Part shown: piece after piece, positions 1 to 11,290 of the stretch
How the letters are laid out: every line of letters starts with the position of its first letter
How positions within the stretch are numbered: the stretch's first letter is position 1
From: Isoetes taiwanensis
Taxonomy: Eukaryota > Streptophyta > Lycopodiopsida > Isoetales > Isoetaceae
Direction of reading: 5' to 3'
DNA: 64,000 nucleotides
Assembly (NCBI GenBank): GCA_021234155.1
Contig: JAJEKV010000039.1
Coordinates: 11,237,077 to 11,301,076 of the forward strand
Made by a program: the position numbers and the translations under genes
Notes under the pieces: model-generated
What the model was told of the DNA's origin: nothing
The model's database searches: none
Seen by the model: only the letters and a program-made list of their open reading frames with translations

Positions 1-1019
1 AGAAACCAGATGAGGATTTGGCTTTGCGTGGGGTACTCCTGAAGTTTGCTGAGGAGGATATGAAGACGATCCGCAAAATCCCGGGCTGATTCCGTGGGCT
101 CTTGCTGAAGATCATTGAGTTGCTTGAGAAGAAGTTGATCATCATCTGTGGTGCCATAATGAGAAAGGAAAGCAGTCTTCATTTCAGTCCAGTTTTGTTT
201 CCAATGGCTTTTATTTGCCATGAGCCATTGATGAGGGGATCCACGCAGCGTGGTGGAAAAGATATGGAACTTGAGTTGAGGTTGAGCGTGCCCATTCAGG
301 ACAGCCAGAGCCTCAAATTCTTCCATATGGGCTTGAGCACTTTGATCCAATGGTTTGCCTTTAGTACTGCCAAAAGTGGGATAGGTCAGTTTGAGAGTCT
401 GAAAAGAAGATTGTGACTAGCCTTGTGCATAGAGAGGCGGTGTATAAGGAGGAACATAATGGGGCGGAACTTCCATGGATTTCGTATGAGGTGGCAAAGG
501 AGCAGAAAGACCCTGAAGATGTGCAAAAGGAGGTTCTTGTGGTGGAGGACCTTGGGGTCCGTGGTCATGAGGTTTGAGATCGGTAAGAGTGTAAACTGGA
601 AGAGTCTGTTGAAAAGAAGGAGATTGAGGATATGTCTGAACCTGGGGAGGTCTGAAAGAAACATGGGGATAACCCATTCCACCAGGGGGAGATGATGGTT
701 GAGAAGGCAAAGGAGTATGGCCAGAGGAGATATGAATGTAGGCACTCTCGGGAGTGTGGAAATAAGCAGGAGGTTGCTGAACAGGGGTATGATGAGGTGA
801 CTGAGGTTGTAAACAATGTTTACACCGGAGGAGAGCCGGGGACGGAGAGTGAACACGAGGAGGAGGTGGTGGCCGATTGAGCTTCGGAGCTTAATATGGC
901 CCCTCAATATCATAATCAGGTCATACATATCGCGAAAGCAACAGCGGACGCTGATGGCGCTCCAAACGAGACGCCGTCTGACTAAGAAGCTCCTCTGGAG
1001 TGAAAGCTCGGGCAGACAT
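1..1019 (-). pseudogene. gag polyprotein of the left-edge LTR element, three in-frame stops
   Basis: An ATG at 1019-1017 (MSARAFTPEELL) opens a frame that can be followed to base 1 if three stop codons are read through: TGA, TAA and, near 417, TAG (after PLYAQG). Each stop is one C-to-T change from Arg or Gln. The first half is Pro/Gln/His-rich and low complexity. The second half holds a Retrotrans_gag-like capsid core with the landmarks LRGSPHQWL, WTEMKTAFL and QQEPTESARDFADRL. It would form the particle shell. The frame is truncated by the window edge at about 340 codons. The stops make this copy non-functional. Confidence 0.75.
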
Positions 1020-1251
1020 GGTAAAAAAGGATGGAAAAGAAAATCAGACCCGGCAGCGGCGAAAGTGTTTGGGGTCTGGGTTCGGGAACTCCTGCAAGAC
1101 AGCCCTGCTGTGAGGACCCGTGGATCAAACAGAGAATCCGTGAGTCGTGGTCACGCGGGATTTGCAAAAAAGAAACTAAGGAAGGGAAAAGAGAAAAACT
1201 AGAAGAACAATGAAGAACACAATGAAGAGAACAAAACTCTTTGATATCAAT

Positions 1252-1731
1252 TGAGATACATGAGCTCTCGTAATCGAGAGAAAGCAGAAGTGAGATAAGA
1301 CCAAAAACTCATCTAAACCGTGAGGGCTAGATCTACTCATATATATAGTACAATGGCCTTTGGCCCAATATAGATACTCTGTCAAAGCTCGGTGCCGACT
1401 CCTGGAAGGAGGCCTCGATTTTGTAGAACATTGGCGGTGCCTCTTGAGACCTCGAAATGGCGCAGATGGTGACAGTAGCGTCATTTCTCTGCGGCGCCTC
1501 CTCTTGGTCCCAAGACGACGCCTTTGATTGCGTGGTCTCATGGGCGGCTTGGTCTTCTGCGGGCCCTTGGACGACTGACCTGTGCCTGACTATGGATCCT
1601 TGGCCTTGACCTGGTCCGTCGTGTGCATGAATAGTCCTGTATTTGGAGGTACAGGACTAACACAAACCAATACAATAAATACAACAAGAAAGACAAAAAA
1701 AATGAGGGGAAGAGGGGGCGGGGCCCACACA
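1252..1731 (-). repeat. 5' LTR of the left-edge element
   Basis: Starts one to two bases from the PBS and ends with CA on the minus strand (TCTCA at 1252-1256). It contains a TATA-like run at about 1337-1350 and a perfect hairpin arm pair (AGTCCTGTA / TACAGGACT) at about 1633-1659. The far boundary at 1731 is uncertain because the 3' LTR is not in the window. Confidence 0.55.
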
Positions 1732-2928
1732 ATGCAAAATTGGCATGTGATTACTATGCAACTAATTTGATATTTTTAGCAAAATAGAGATTTGAAGTCA
1801 TTATAAACTTGGAGTCTTACCAACAAACCACAACTACTTTTTGTAATTTATTCATCTATAAATTTATTTATTCCTGAACGACTGACTATGTGCAGTGAAA
1901 GAAAAGTAATGCAACCTTGACATTTAACATTGTTAGTTATGTGCTTACTAAAGCAAGGGCTCGTAAAGCATAGATAGCTTAGGATGAAGAACATATTCCT
2001 ACAACTATTAGCTGTTAAAAGGCACATAATTAGAAGTGCAGAAGATGCTTAAATGTTCATAATAAAATTACGTATTGAAATAATAAGCGGATAGGATGGA
2101 CCAATCGTAAAGAATAGGAAACGTAGGGAAACAAAGGTTGGAGGTGAGGATGGACCAAAGCGGGCGTCTAATGATGGGGTAGCAGCAGTTCATCTCAAAG
2201 CAGCTGCAAGAAAGGTACTTGAGTAGATCATACCCAGGAGATGCACCGAAGCTGTAGGGGATACATCATCTGCATACATACACTTTTTCTTGTAGGAAAC
2301 CCCATCTGATAAGGCCTTATATTGTCAAAAATTTTGCACCCATACCATACTTGTACAAGCATTTTTGTTAGTGAAAAATATAACCATCCCACGTAAATAC
2401 TTATTTCAAATGTACTAGAAAATATATCTAACAATGTAGAAACCCAAATCCAATAATCCCTCTTCGCATCCAGAGATCAAAAGAAGCCTTCCACTCCATG
2501 TATAATTTATTGTCCTCCTGCCAACTTCACCCTTACGACTTTGTATTGTATGAAATGCACAAAAACCATACTTGTGAATGACGTATATCTATGTTGTCGT
2601 AAAAAATAAACCCCCTAGAGGTGACTCACTAGTGTTGCATGGCCAATATAGTATGATTCCCCTTGAGATCATACAAGTTACTAAACATGAATTTCAGCTT
2701 GCATATAATAAACAGGCAGATAAACTAACTCTAGTGGCAGCTCTTAAAGACAAGAAGGATTATGCTCTTTTAAGCCTTTGTCACATGATAAGGGTCCTCT
2801 TAGTGCACCGTAGAAAATGGTTCTGAGAGGGAAGACACATTGATACAACAGATGCAGCGAATAGAGGATAGTTACCAGGTCAAGATCTAACTCTCTAATA
2901 GCTTCTCTGTGCATACTGAGCCGTTCGA
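1732..2928. other. No recognisable gene
   Basis: AT-rich sequence with only short frames. I see no conserved protein motif, no terminal repeats and no RNA gene. It may be old transposon sequence. Confidence 0.4.
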
Positions 2929-3935
2929 CTACTTTGTGCAAACTCGAATCGAATAACTAAGTACATAGGGCAGGTACATAGGCCCATCATCAATTCCTAG
3001 CCATCCATTCATATGTCTCCGGCTCTGTATGCATGCAAAAGCAACTCCCACTCCATTATCAAGAAAACTATCAAGTGGAAATAAAAGATTGCTGAACACG
3101 GCTTTCAAGTTGGCCTTAGCTCTACTTTCAATCTCAGCCTTCAAATCAATAGTCTCCCATAATCTAAACCTTTCAAAAAAATATATCGAGAATATTTCAC
3201 CTCCACCACAAACCATCCCTATGGTTTGCCCTTGGGGCAACCCAAAAAGTAGTTCCACAAAATGAACCCAACACCAGATACGGCTCAGGTTAATCTTACC
3301 CTGGATTGAGGGATCCCGGAGGTGTGATCCCGGAGGACGGCATCCCGGGAGGACGTGTGATCCCGGAGGACGGGATCCCCCTTACTGCGCAGTAACTGCA
3401 CAAAAAATTGGACCCTTATAGGGAAAATCAGTGGAGTTTTTGTGTGGCTTTTTCTTGCTCGATTCTCCTCCAAATCGGATGGCGCCTGTGCTAGGGTGGT
3501 CGGAATCAGTGGGAGGATAGGATCAGGTATCAGCAGAGGAGGAAGGAGTGTGAGCGCCGCAGCAATGGCGCTGCCCCACGAACTGCGCAGTAGCCTTTAA
3601 TTGTGCTAACGACGGGATCCCGTCCTCCGGGATCACACGTCCTCCCGGGATGCGGTCCTCCGGGATCACATCTCCGGGATCCCTCAATCCAGGGTAAGAT
3701 TATCCTGAGCCACGATCCACCAGATACTAGATATGGAAAAGCAATTCCTCAAGGAAATTGGTTCGTCTTGTACGGCATCTCGATCGTGGACGCGGTCATG
3801 TTTAAACCACGGGCATATCCGTGGTGTGTGTACCCGCTTCATAGTTGAAAAAAAGAGATGCATTTTTTGTGGACTTTGAGAAATATGAGAAATATGGCGA
3901 CACACCCTTTTTCTCTCTTTTTTTTCCCTTGCCAA
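2929..3935 (-). pseudogene. Unidentified minus-strand open frame split by the MITE at 3282-3717
   Basis: One frame runs from an ATG at 3935 down to the MITE. A second open stretch (with FVELLFGLPQGQTIG and WETIDLKAEIESRAKANL) runs from the MITE to a stop at 2929. If the MITE and one copy of its target duplication are removed, the two stretches are in the same frame with no stop, giving roughly 190 codons. I do not recognise the product and see no splice signals that would make it part of a larger gene. It may be a real gene broken by the insertion, an older transposon fragment, or chance. Confidence 0.3.
3272..3727. mobile_element. MITE with ~98-bp terminal inverted repeats and 10-bp TSD
   Basis: The target duplication CACCAGATAC is seen at 3272-3281 and 3718-3727. 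The element is 3282-3717 (436 bp). Its arms (about 3282-3379 and 3613-3711) are near-perfect inverted repeats made of repeated GATCCCGGAGGACG units, and a second pair of complementary blocks (CTACTGCGCAGT type) lies just inside. The right end carries six extra bases (ACGATC). There is no coding capacity. A 9-10-bp TSD with long TIRs points to a non-autonomous Mutator-like (MULE) element; that assignment is inference. Confidence 0.8.
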
Positions 3936-4152
3936 ACAGATACATCAGACAAAGCCAATTGGGAGTTGTCAATTAGAGATGCTTGATCCGCTGCTTCATG
4001 TTCTAGTGCATGAGCACGCTAGGGGGCTACTTATTGCGTTTTAAGGCAATCGTATTTATCTACAGAAGGCTATGGATGCAATGGTTTGTTGCCCATTTTC
4101 GCCCATTTGCTGTCCATCTTTCGCCTTTTGGGCGTGCCGCATGTAGGGCGTC

Positions 4153-6879
4153 ATGGCCAAGGCTCTTAATCACATGAGCAAGCCTTGCAAGGGTGGACAA
4201 TTAGATGATCTTTTAAAGCAAGCTGGGCCCATCTCACGGGACAATGCATACCATATGTTGCAAGAATGCACCAGAAAAAAGGACCTTGAGCTTGCCAAGA
4301 GCCTTCAGCCTCTTATTGTTCAAAGTGGGCTGGATTCAGTTGCCGTTCTGGGAGATCATATCATACGCTTGTTTTCCTCTGGTGGGTGCTTGCTTGAATC
4401 CAATCAAGCATTCCAGAAAGTCATGGAGCCCAGTGTATACTCTTGGAGTGCAATTATTTCAGCTCATTCCAACCTCGAACACTCAGATACAGCACTTGAA
4501 TTGTACACAAGAATGCAGCTGTCGTGTGTAAAGTGTGACAGGTATGTTTACCTTGCTGTGCTTAAATCATGTATTGCAACATTGGACTTTAGACAAGGAA
4601 AAAGTATGCATTCTCAGATTATACTAACTGCCCTGCAGTTGGATGTTTCTCTAGGCAGTATGCTTATTAATATGTATGCTAAATGTGGGAACCTGGCAGA
4701 ATCACGTAAAGTTTTTGATGCTTTGTTGTATCAGAACGTTATATCGTGGGGTGCTATGATTGCAGGATATGCTCAAAATGATGAAGGCCTTTTAGCTCTA
4801 GATTGTTTTGAGGAGATGCAAAAGAAAGGTATGGAGCCAGATAATGTGATATTTTCGAGCATACTGAAGGCATGTGGCAGCATAGAAAACCTAGAGAGGG
4901 GCAGAGCCATACATGAGCACATATTGGAATTTGATCTCAGCTCAGATGTCGTTGTTGGAAACTCTCTCATCGACCTGTATGCAAGATGTGGCAGCTTGCA
5001 GGAATCACAAAAGGTGTTTGACAACTTGCCAAATCGAGATGTTGTATCCTGGAATGCATTTATTGCAGGTTGTGTTCAGCATGGAAAGAATTTGTTTGCC
5101 ATGAACTGTTTTGACAAGATGCAAAAGGAGGGCATAAAGCCAAACAAAATCACGTTTTTTAGCATTATGAAGGTCTGCGGCCGACTATGTGATAGAGATC
5201 TAGGCAAGGCCATTCATGATGAGATTCTCAAGCATGATTACAAATATGATGTTGCTGTAGGATGTACCCTTGTTGATATGTATAGCAAGTGTGGTATGTT
5301 GGATAATTCACTTATTATTTTTAACAATTTGCCAACCAGGGATGTGGTATCCTGGAATGCCTTAATTGCAGGTTATGCCCAGAGGAACGAAGCTTTTCTT
5401 GCTATAGAATGTTTTGAAAGAATGCAACAGGAAGGCATAGTGCCAAATAAGGTTACCATTTTGAATGTCTTCAAGGGGTGTACTACTGGAGAAGTCATTG
5501 GATGGGTTAGGCTTATCCACAGTTGGATCTTAAACCATCTGCTTGATTTGGATGAGGTTATTGGCAGCTTGCTTATAGATACATATGCCAAATGTTGTGG
5601 ATTAGAGGAGTCACAGAGAGTTTTTGCCAATGTGTTAAATCGAGATGTTGTATCTTGGGGTGCAATGATAGCAGGATATACCCAGCATGGTAAAAGCTTA
5701 CTTGCTTTGAACTGTTATGAACAGATGCAAGAGGCAGGCATAGATCCAGATGCTGTTATATTTTCAAGCATATTGAAAGCTTGTGGAACTGCAGAAGCAC
5801 TGACCCAAGGGAGGGCCATACATGATCAAATTATGACACATCGGCTCAAACGTGATATTGCTGTAGGAAATAGCATTATTGATATGTATGTAAAATGTGG
5901 TAGCTTGGAGGAGTCACACAAGATCTTTGACACACTGCCAAACAGAGATGTGATATCTTGGAATATATTAATTGCTGGGTATGCACAGCATGACGAGAGC
6001 TTTCTTTCTCTTTGGTGTTTTGAAATGATGCAAGAATGCATAAACCCAAATAAAGTCACATTTTTGTCAACATTGAGAGCTTGTGGTAACATTGGAGCAG
6101 TTATTCATGGTAGGCTTATTCACAATTGGATATTGGAAGAAGAGCTGCAAACGGATATTGTTATAGGTAATACGCTTATAAACATGTATGCAAAGTGTGG
6201 TAGTTTGAACGAGTCCCATGATGTCTTTTGCATGTTACCGTACCGAAATACTGTATCCTGGAATGCGTTACTTGCTGGATATGCCCAGCACGGCAAAAGT
6301 CTTCTTGCCATGGAGTGTTTTGACAATATGCAAGATGAAGGCATAATTTCAGATAAAGTCACATTTCTTTGTCTACTCATTGCATGTAACCATGTGGGCT
6401 TAGTGGATGGAGGTCATTGGTGTTTTGGACACATGGCAAAATGCTATGGTCTCTTTCCTGACGAAGACCACTTTCTTTGTATGGTTGACCTATTAGGTCG
6501 TGCAGGATGTCTCGAGGAAGCAAAGGCTCTACTCCAAGCTACTGATCAACCTAGTGTTTTAGGTTGGAAGTCCCTGCTAAGTGCATGCAGGAATCATGGG
6601 AACGTTGAATTAGGAAGACAATGCTTTCATAAACTTTCTTATTTAGATCCTCGTTGTGTTCCTGGATATGTGCTTATGTCAAATATCTATGCTGATGCTA
6701 AAAAGCAAACAGGCAATAGAGATGAAGAAATGGAGGAAACATCTGATTGGCACATGCTCTCCGGATTAACGTGGAATGAAGTAGATATGAAGGTCCATCC
6801 AGATAATTATGGTGAGCTGGATGTTATGCTAGAAAGCATAGCTGAGAGATTAGGGAATGACGAGCATATACCATCATAA
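4153..6879 (+). CDS. PLS-class pentatricopeptide repeat protein (E-type, no DYW)
   Basis: A 908-residue single-exon protein. From about residue 90 to 740 it is built of PLS triplets about 100 residues long, with the repeated signatures NRDVVSWNALIAGYAQ, MYAKCGSLEES and PNKVTF. The C-terminal part (GRAGCLEEAKALL, GNVELGRQCFHKL, GYVLMSNIYADA) matches the E region. The tail after it is short and degenerate and there is no DYW deaminase domain. PLS proteins bind organelle RNA one base per repeat and usually direct C-to-U editing in plastids or mitochondria; lacking DYW, this one would need a partner deaminase. The start is fixed by an in-frame TAG at 4144-4146 just upstream. No clear transit peptide is visible. 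The reading frame is intact, unlike most of its surroundings. Confidence 0.93.
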   Translation: MAKALNHMSKPCKGGQLDDLLKQAGPISRDNAYHMLQECTRKKDLELAKSLQPLIVQSGLDSVAVLGDHIIRLFSSGGCLLESNQAFQKVMEPSVYSWSAIISAHSNLEHSDTALELYTRMQLSCVKCDRYVYLAVLKSCIATLDFRQGKSMHSQIILTALQLDVSLGSMLINMYAKCGNLAESRKVFDALLYQNVISWGAMIAGYAQNDEGLLALDCFEEMQKKGMEPDNVIFSSILKACGSIENLERGRAIHEHILEFDLSSDVVVGNSLIDLYARCGSLQESQKVFDNLPNRDVVSWNAFIAGCVQHGKNLFAMNCFDKMQKEGIKPNKITFFSIMKVCGRLCDRDLGKAIHDEILKHDYKYDVAVGCTLVDMYSKCGMLDNSLIIFNNLPTRDVVSWNALIAGYAQRNEAFLAIECFERMQQEGIVPNKVTILNVFKGCTTGEVIGWVRLIHSWILNHLLDLDEVIGSLLIDTYAKCCGLEESQRVFANVLNRDVVSWGAMIAGYTQHGKSLLALNCYEQMQEAGIDPDAVIFSSILKACGTAEALTQGRAIHDQIMTHRLKRDIAVGNSIIDMYVKCGSLEESHKIFDTLPNRDVISWNILIAGYAQHDESFLSLWCFEMMQECINPNKVTFLSTLRACGNIGAVIHGRLIHNWILEEELQTDIVIGNTLINMYAKCGSLNESHDVFCMLPYRNTVSWNALLAGYAQHGKSLLAMECFDNMQDEGIISDKVTFLCLLIACNHVGLVDGGHWCFGHMAKCYGLFPDEDHFLCMVDLLGRAGCLEEAKALLQATDQPSVLGWKSLLSACRNHGNVELGRQCFHKLSYLDPRCVPGYVLMSNIYADAKKQTGNRDEEMEETSDWHMLSGLTWNEVDMKVHPDNYGELDVMLESIAERLGNDEHIPS

Positions 6880-7651
6880 ATTGACTTGAGTATTAAAACA
6901 TCAAGTGGTTTTGTTCCCTCTGGTCTGTTCACGTTGGGAATGGAAAAACATAATTGTAACTATCTAACATACAGGATTCAGAAGTTAGAAGACCTTGTGA
7001 GAGAACAAATCTGTCCTATTCTAGCCTTATGTAGATAACATCCAATTGCCTTAAAACACAAGCATTGGACAGCTTAGGCAATCAGCTGTTCATGGTTATG
7101 CGATTCTGGTAGCTGCAGCTTTAGTTTGGTGCCTTTCTTTTGTTAAGTGGGCTGAATATGGGCACCCTACACTAAAGGGAGGAAGAGTTTGATCTGTTGG
7201 CATATTAGACGGTTTGTCTTTCTTTGTTCTATTCATTGCATTTGGCCATGCAGGCAGGTTTCTTTTGTGATCACGTTTACAGTGTCGATCTATTAATTTC
7301 TGAAATTGACTGGTAGATTGTGATCGAGATTTTGCATGAAGATTTTAGCATAAAAGTTAAAGTGGAAGTTATAGTCTCGGTGAACTCTCTGTCAACACCT
7401 GATCAAACTCTGGGTCAATCTGTTGCTTCACGCTTTCTAGCCTCTAGATCCAACATATTACATGAATTAGTCAAATACTGATCAAAAGATTGCATAATGT
7501 TCAATTAGGCACGGTATCCATCTACAAAAGGATAATAATTTATTATGAAAGAAGATTGCGTGGATATTACTTTGCATGGCAAGGTAATAGCATGGATCTT
7601 GCCACGCTACCAAAGGATCCATCCAAGTATAGTAGGTAAACTGGGCTAATC
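6880..7651. other. 3' flank of the PPR gene, no gene seen
   Basis: AT-rich non-coding sequence. The first few hundred bases probably hold the PPR 3' UTR. I see no second gene and no strong poly(A) signal. Confidence 0.4.
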
Positions 7652-9298
7652 ATAGCTCTTCTATTCTGGTTCAGATATTCCCTCTATTTTCCTCAGATAT
7701 ATAGATACCGTACTCAATTTGTTTCCCAACCATTGCAATTCTTTTATATATTCCTAACTTAAGGTTAAAAATAAAAATCATTTACTTATCCCTCAACCCC
7801 CTAGGTATGTTACATTTTCTCCCATACTAAAATTTACCCATGTCCTCATGGGGAGAACTCCTCATCACGCCTATGTCACACTTACCAAAGTTGTTCCAAA
7901 ATTCTATGTCAAAGTAACTTGGGTTGGCCACGTCCAGGAAAACTCTTTTCTTAAAATTGTAGGAGCAATTTTATAAATTACACCCGTTGTCTATTTCCTA
8001 TCTCTTTTACTTTTCTCTTGGCAGTCTTTTATTTCTCTTGCACTTTTTGAAACAGAAACTTGACTTTTGATGCAAATTATTGCTAGACTTCCTGCAATAT
8101 TTGGCCCAACATTTGAACGGCAACATTTTCATCACCACCCTCAATCTCCTAAGGCATTTAACACTTGAAAATCAACATAGGGAAGTAATTGAGACTAAAA
8201 TAATAAATAACTTTCTTTGATTATGATAACTTTAGTAACAATGGTCCTTGACACTCGAAATTCGAGTTTCCAACTACTCATAGTCCATAGAAAATCTATC
8301 CCTTGACATCTCCGCTATGATCCCATGCTTCCCACTGCACAAACTCACCTAGCTACCAACCCTATCTGTAAAGAGAAACAAGAGAACTGTGGGGTTAGTC
8401 CTGGGGGAGGACTAAGTAGGTAAACCATCGCCTTAACCTGAGGAGGATCGTTAGTTAGTTATGCAAATAATAGGCACACAAATGTTAGTCATGCAAAGAA
8501 CATCTTCTTATAACTTATTGTGATACAAGGATGATCAATCCCTCACCCGGGTTCACACATATATCGTTCCGGACACGATTATTCGTCCACATACCAATCA
8601 CCTGGTATGCACGTTGCTCTATTGCCTAGCCCTTCGGCAACGACAAAATGGGCGGGTTCTTTCATACAAAATCATTCTTTAATGTTTCATTATATTTGCA
8701 AACACAATCACAAAGAATCAATAACAAAATTAAACATGCAAGCTTTTCAACAAACTACTAAACAAAAGAAAGATAACTCCAAACTAAATGGAAACTCCAA
8801 AGATCTGGCTCTGGCTACCCACCAAAGGATTTTTCATGTGCAGTCTCGCTTGACCCCCGCCCACCTTTTCTCTGATATCTCCCTAACGATAACGAGTTAC
8901 AAGGGTGCCACCTCAATTCTGAAACTAGACTTTAAGGCTTTCCAGAATGCTCAAGATCGCTCTATTCTGATGTCTGTTTGCTGAGTTATGACGTTTCAAA
9001 GTTTGCCCCCTTTTATACTATCTGCCTTTTCTAAAATTGGAACAATATCCTCTCCTTTCCAGTTATAGGAAATATCTTCATATTCTTACAAATTCTTATC
9101 TAGTTTATCTCCTCTAATTATAGCTCTTCTATTCTAGTTCAGATATTCCCTCTATTTTCTGCAGATATTTACAGTACCTTAGTATAGATATCATACTCAA
9201 TTTGTTTCCCAACCATTGCAAATCTTTTATATATTCCTAACCTAAGGTTAAGAATAAAAATTATTTACTTACCCCTCAACCCCCCTAGGTGTGTTACA
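7652..9298 (-). mobile_element. Two direct copies of a ~170-bp repeat, possible degraded LTR pair
   Basis: 7652-7814 and 9120-9298 are about 85-90 percent alike by eye and both end in GTTACA, which on the minus strand gives a TGTAAC start as for an LTR. Minus-strand TATAAAA lies at 9011-9017, about 280 bp inside the right copy, so the true LTR may be longer than the shared block. The 1.3 kb between them has no gag or pol motif, only short frames and a hairpin (TTAGTCCTGG / GGAGGACTAA) near 8396-8417. It could be a non-coding LTR element (LARD-like) or two unrelated insertions of one family. Confidence 0.4.
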
Positions 9299-9593
9299 AC
9301 AATGGAGTATCTTTGCAGAAGGTCGTCCTATGCTAACTTTTTCATTTATTTATTATTGTAGCTAAGGTAATCAAGCATGGTTTCATTAATTAGAGAAATT
9401 TCGTTTTCTCGTTTGACAACGAAATAGGTCGTGGTCACCCCGGGGATGGTAAGAAATGATTCCTCTCAACCAAAACAAAGCGTCAATAATCCTAAGTTCA
9501 GTTTGAAAAAATAACACGCGCCATAATTTGACACCAGACCTGTAGCCTAAAGCTGTCATGACAGTAACCGAGGGGTTTGAGCAGCATGACGAG

Positions 9594-9736
9594 TGGTCGT
9601 AAGGATCGCCATTGCGATTCTTGCGAGAACAAATGAATGCAGAATACAAGAAGCACATTGTGTGCTTCGTGGTCAAGTTACCATCTGGGGGATGTATAAC
9701 TGGTGTACAGAATCGCCACCGCGATCTTCCAGACTA
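9594..9736. repeat. Dyad sites 1 and 2 (downstream flank of the ParB-MTase gene)
   Basis: Copies at 9594-9629 (core ATCGCCATTGCGAT, left half-site TGGTC) and 9701-9736 (core ATCGCCACCGCGAT). They are the most diverged of the twelve and lie 175-320 bp beyond the ParB-MTase stop codon. Confidence 0.75.
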
Positions 9737-9911
9737 CTTTGTTTATCCAATTCAAAGTTGAGATAATACAAAAGCATAGTAAACAAAAGTATAACATATA
9801 GTGAACCCAAAAAGCATTAATTATAGTGAACCCGAAAACAGGTGAAAATTTAAACACAATGTTTTAACAAAAACTTTTTACAAAATGCCCAGCACTAATG
9901 CGAAGGCTATA

Positions 9912-11290
9912 TCACTGGGTCTCAAATACAGTCTCAGGATCAACACCATGTTGAGCAGCTATTCTTGCAATATGCTCCTTTCCAATAGCAAGGGTCTGTG
10001 ATAGGTCCATTTCTGTATATCCAGTTGTTTCTGGGATGTCAACATCCATTGCCTGTGCTGCGTTCTTAACACGCTCTGACATAGCTTGGCTATCAAACAA
10101 TTCATCCTGCAATGCCTCAGAATATTCATTAGAGGGTACCAGCTTCTGTCTTTTTGATGAAGGGTTGGGGGAGGTTCTCTCACTTCCATCGGCGCCTTCA
10201 GAAGTTCCCACATACTCAAAATTAGGAAGGGGCTTGTCCAGTTGCTTGGTTACCAGTGGCATTAAGGAGTCCAAGTTCTTGTTCAGTGCTTCAAGCTTCT
10301 TGAAAGTTGGATCTAGTTTTGCCTGTGCCTTCTCAGTCTGCTCTATCAGCTCCTGGGTCTCCTGCAGCCTCTCTTCGAAGCTTTTCTGATCCAGGCGGTC
10401 TAGCATCTGATCCATGTGGCTGAGATCCGTTCCCTGTGTTATACTAATATCAGGCATGTCGGGACGTTGCTCTTCACCTTGCTCAAACCCATCACCTTCC
10501 TCTTCCTTGTCAGGCCTTGCCATTTTCTCTAGAATCTCAAAGAAAGATCTAAGGAAACGGCAAACCTTGTCGTCATACTCAAAAGCAACACTCCGTTTTC
10601 CTTGCATCAAATCTACCCTTGCGGCAGTTCCGCCTGAGAAGAAATCCAAAATGCAACCTTCTAATGGAACCAGCTCCTTCACTATATAATAGACATAAGA
10701 GGTTTTTGCTTGGCTCTTGAGGACGAAGTCGCCTTCCATAGCTGCCCATGAGAATTTGGGTTTACCTGTAAATAACTCCAAATACTTTCTTTTTGTTTTT
10801 GCATCTACCTCTTCGTCGCCAGTAATCGGATATTTTGGAAGAGGAGTGCTTTGTGGTGCTTTAGTGACTTGAGTCAGGCGCAGCTCTAAGTTGGGCTTAA
10901 CGGGCAGCACCCGAACGTCACTCCTGTTTATTGTCACGTGGCTGACATAATACTGGAATTCTTTTATATTTTTTTTGCTCTCCCATCCTTTCTCTTCATA
11001 AGCCCCTAGGGAAACATGGGAGCTACCTTGTATCTGGCTCAGACTGTACAAACAGTTTGGCAAATGTGCCGATCTGAGGAACATGACTATATGGTACACT
11101 TTTGCTCGCGGTCATGCCTCGCAACTCGCTAAAAAATCTGTGTATTTTTTTCACATCCTGGTGTGGGGAAAACTACGCATGTCAACAAAAATCAAACGGC
11201 ATTTTTCGACACCGATGCGCATACAAAGGATGCCGGTTTTTGTGGACGTCTTTGCGGTGTTTTGCTTCTCTTTCAATTTTTCTCGCCTTT
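9912..11290 (-). pseudogene. Beta-class DNA methyltransferase-like domain (C-terminal part of the ParB-MTase gene)
   Basis: Reading through two TGA codons, this frame shows a strand LIFVDMRSF, then VYHIVMF, AYEEKGW, and after about 100 residues KTSYVYYIVKEL followed by the SAM-binding motif ILDFFSGGTAARVDL and VAFEYDD. That order (catalytic motif before motif I) is the circular permutation of the N6_N4_Mtase (beta) group. The place where DPPY or SPPW should stand reads D-M-R-S-F, so catalysis is doubtful. The remaining ~180 residues are acidic, helical and coiled-coil-like (SFEERLQETQELIEQTEKAQ) and end in VDPETVFETQ. The gene stops at 9912 and two dyad sites follow. Confidence 0.6.

Larger units (their letters stand above)
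1..1731 (-). mobile_element. LTR retrotransposon, 5' part (LTR, PBS, gag), running off the left edge
   Basis: Read on the minus strand the order is LTR (1731 to 1252), primer-binding site (1250-1239), gag (1019 to 1). The PBS reads TGATATCAAAG, two transitions away from the usual initiator-Met tRNA PBS TGGTATCAGAG. The LTR has a TATA-like CTATATATATGAG on the minus strand near 1337-1350, placing the promoter inside it. Pol and the 3' LTR are outside the window, so gypsy versus copia cannot be settled; the gag domain looks like the Retrotrans_gag type common in Ty3/gypsy. The outer LTR end (CA at 1730-1731) is a guess because its partner is not visible. Confidence 0.75.

Noticed and set aside
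386-928. 180-codon minus-strand frame as a protein
   Set aside because: It is a shadow of gag; the true frame carries the gag motifs despite its stops.
8607-8984. 125-codon open frame on the plus strand
   Set aside because: No domain, lies within a probable non-coding LTR element, with low-complexity His/Lys content.
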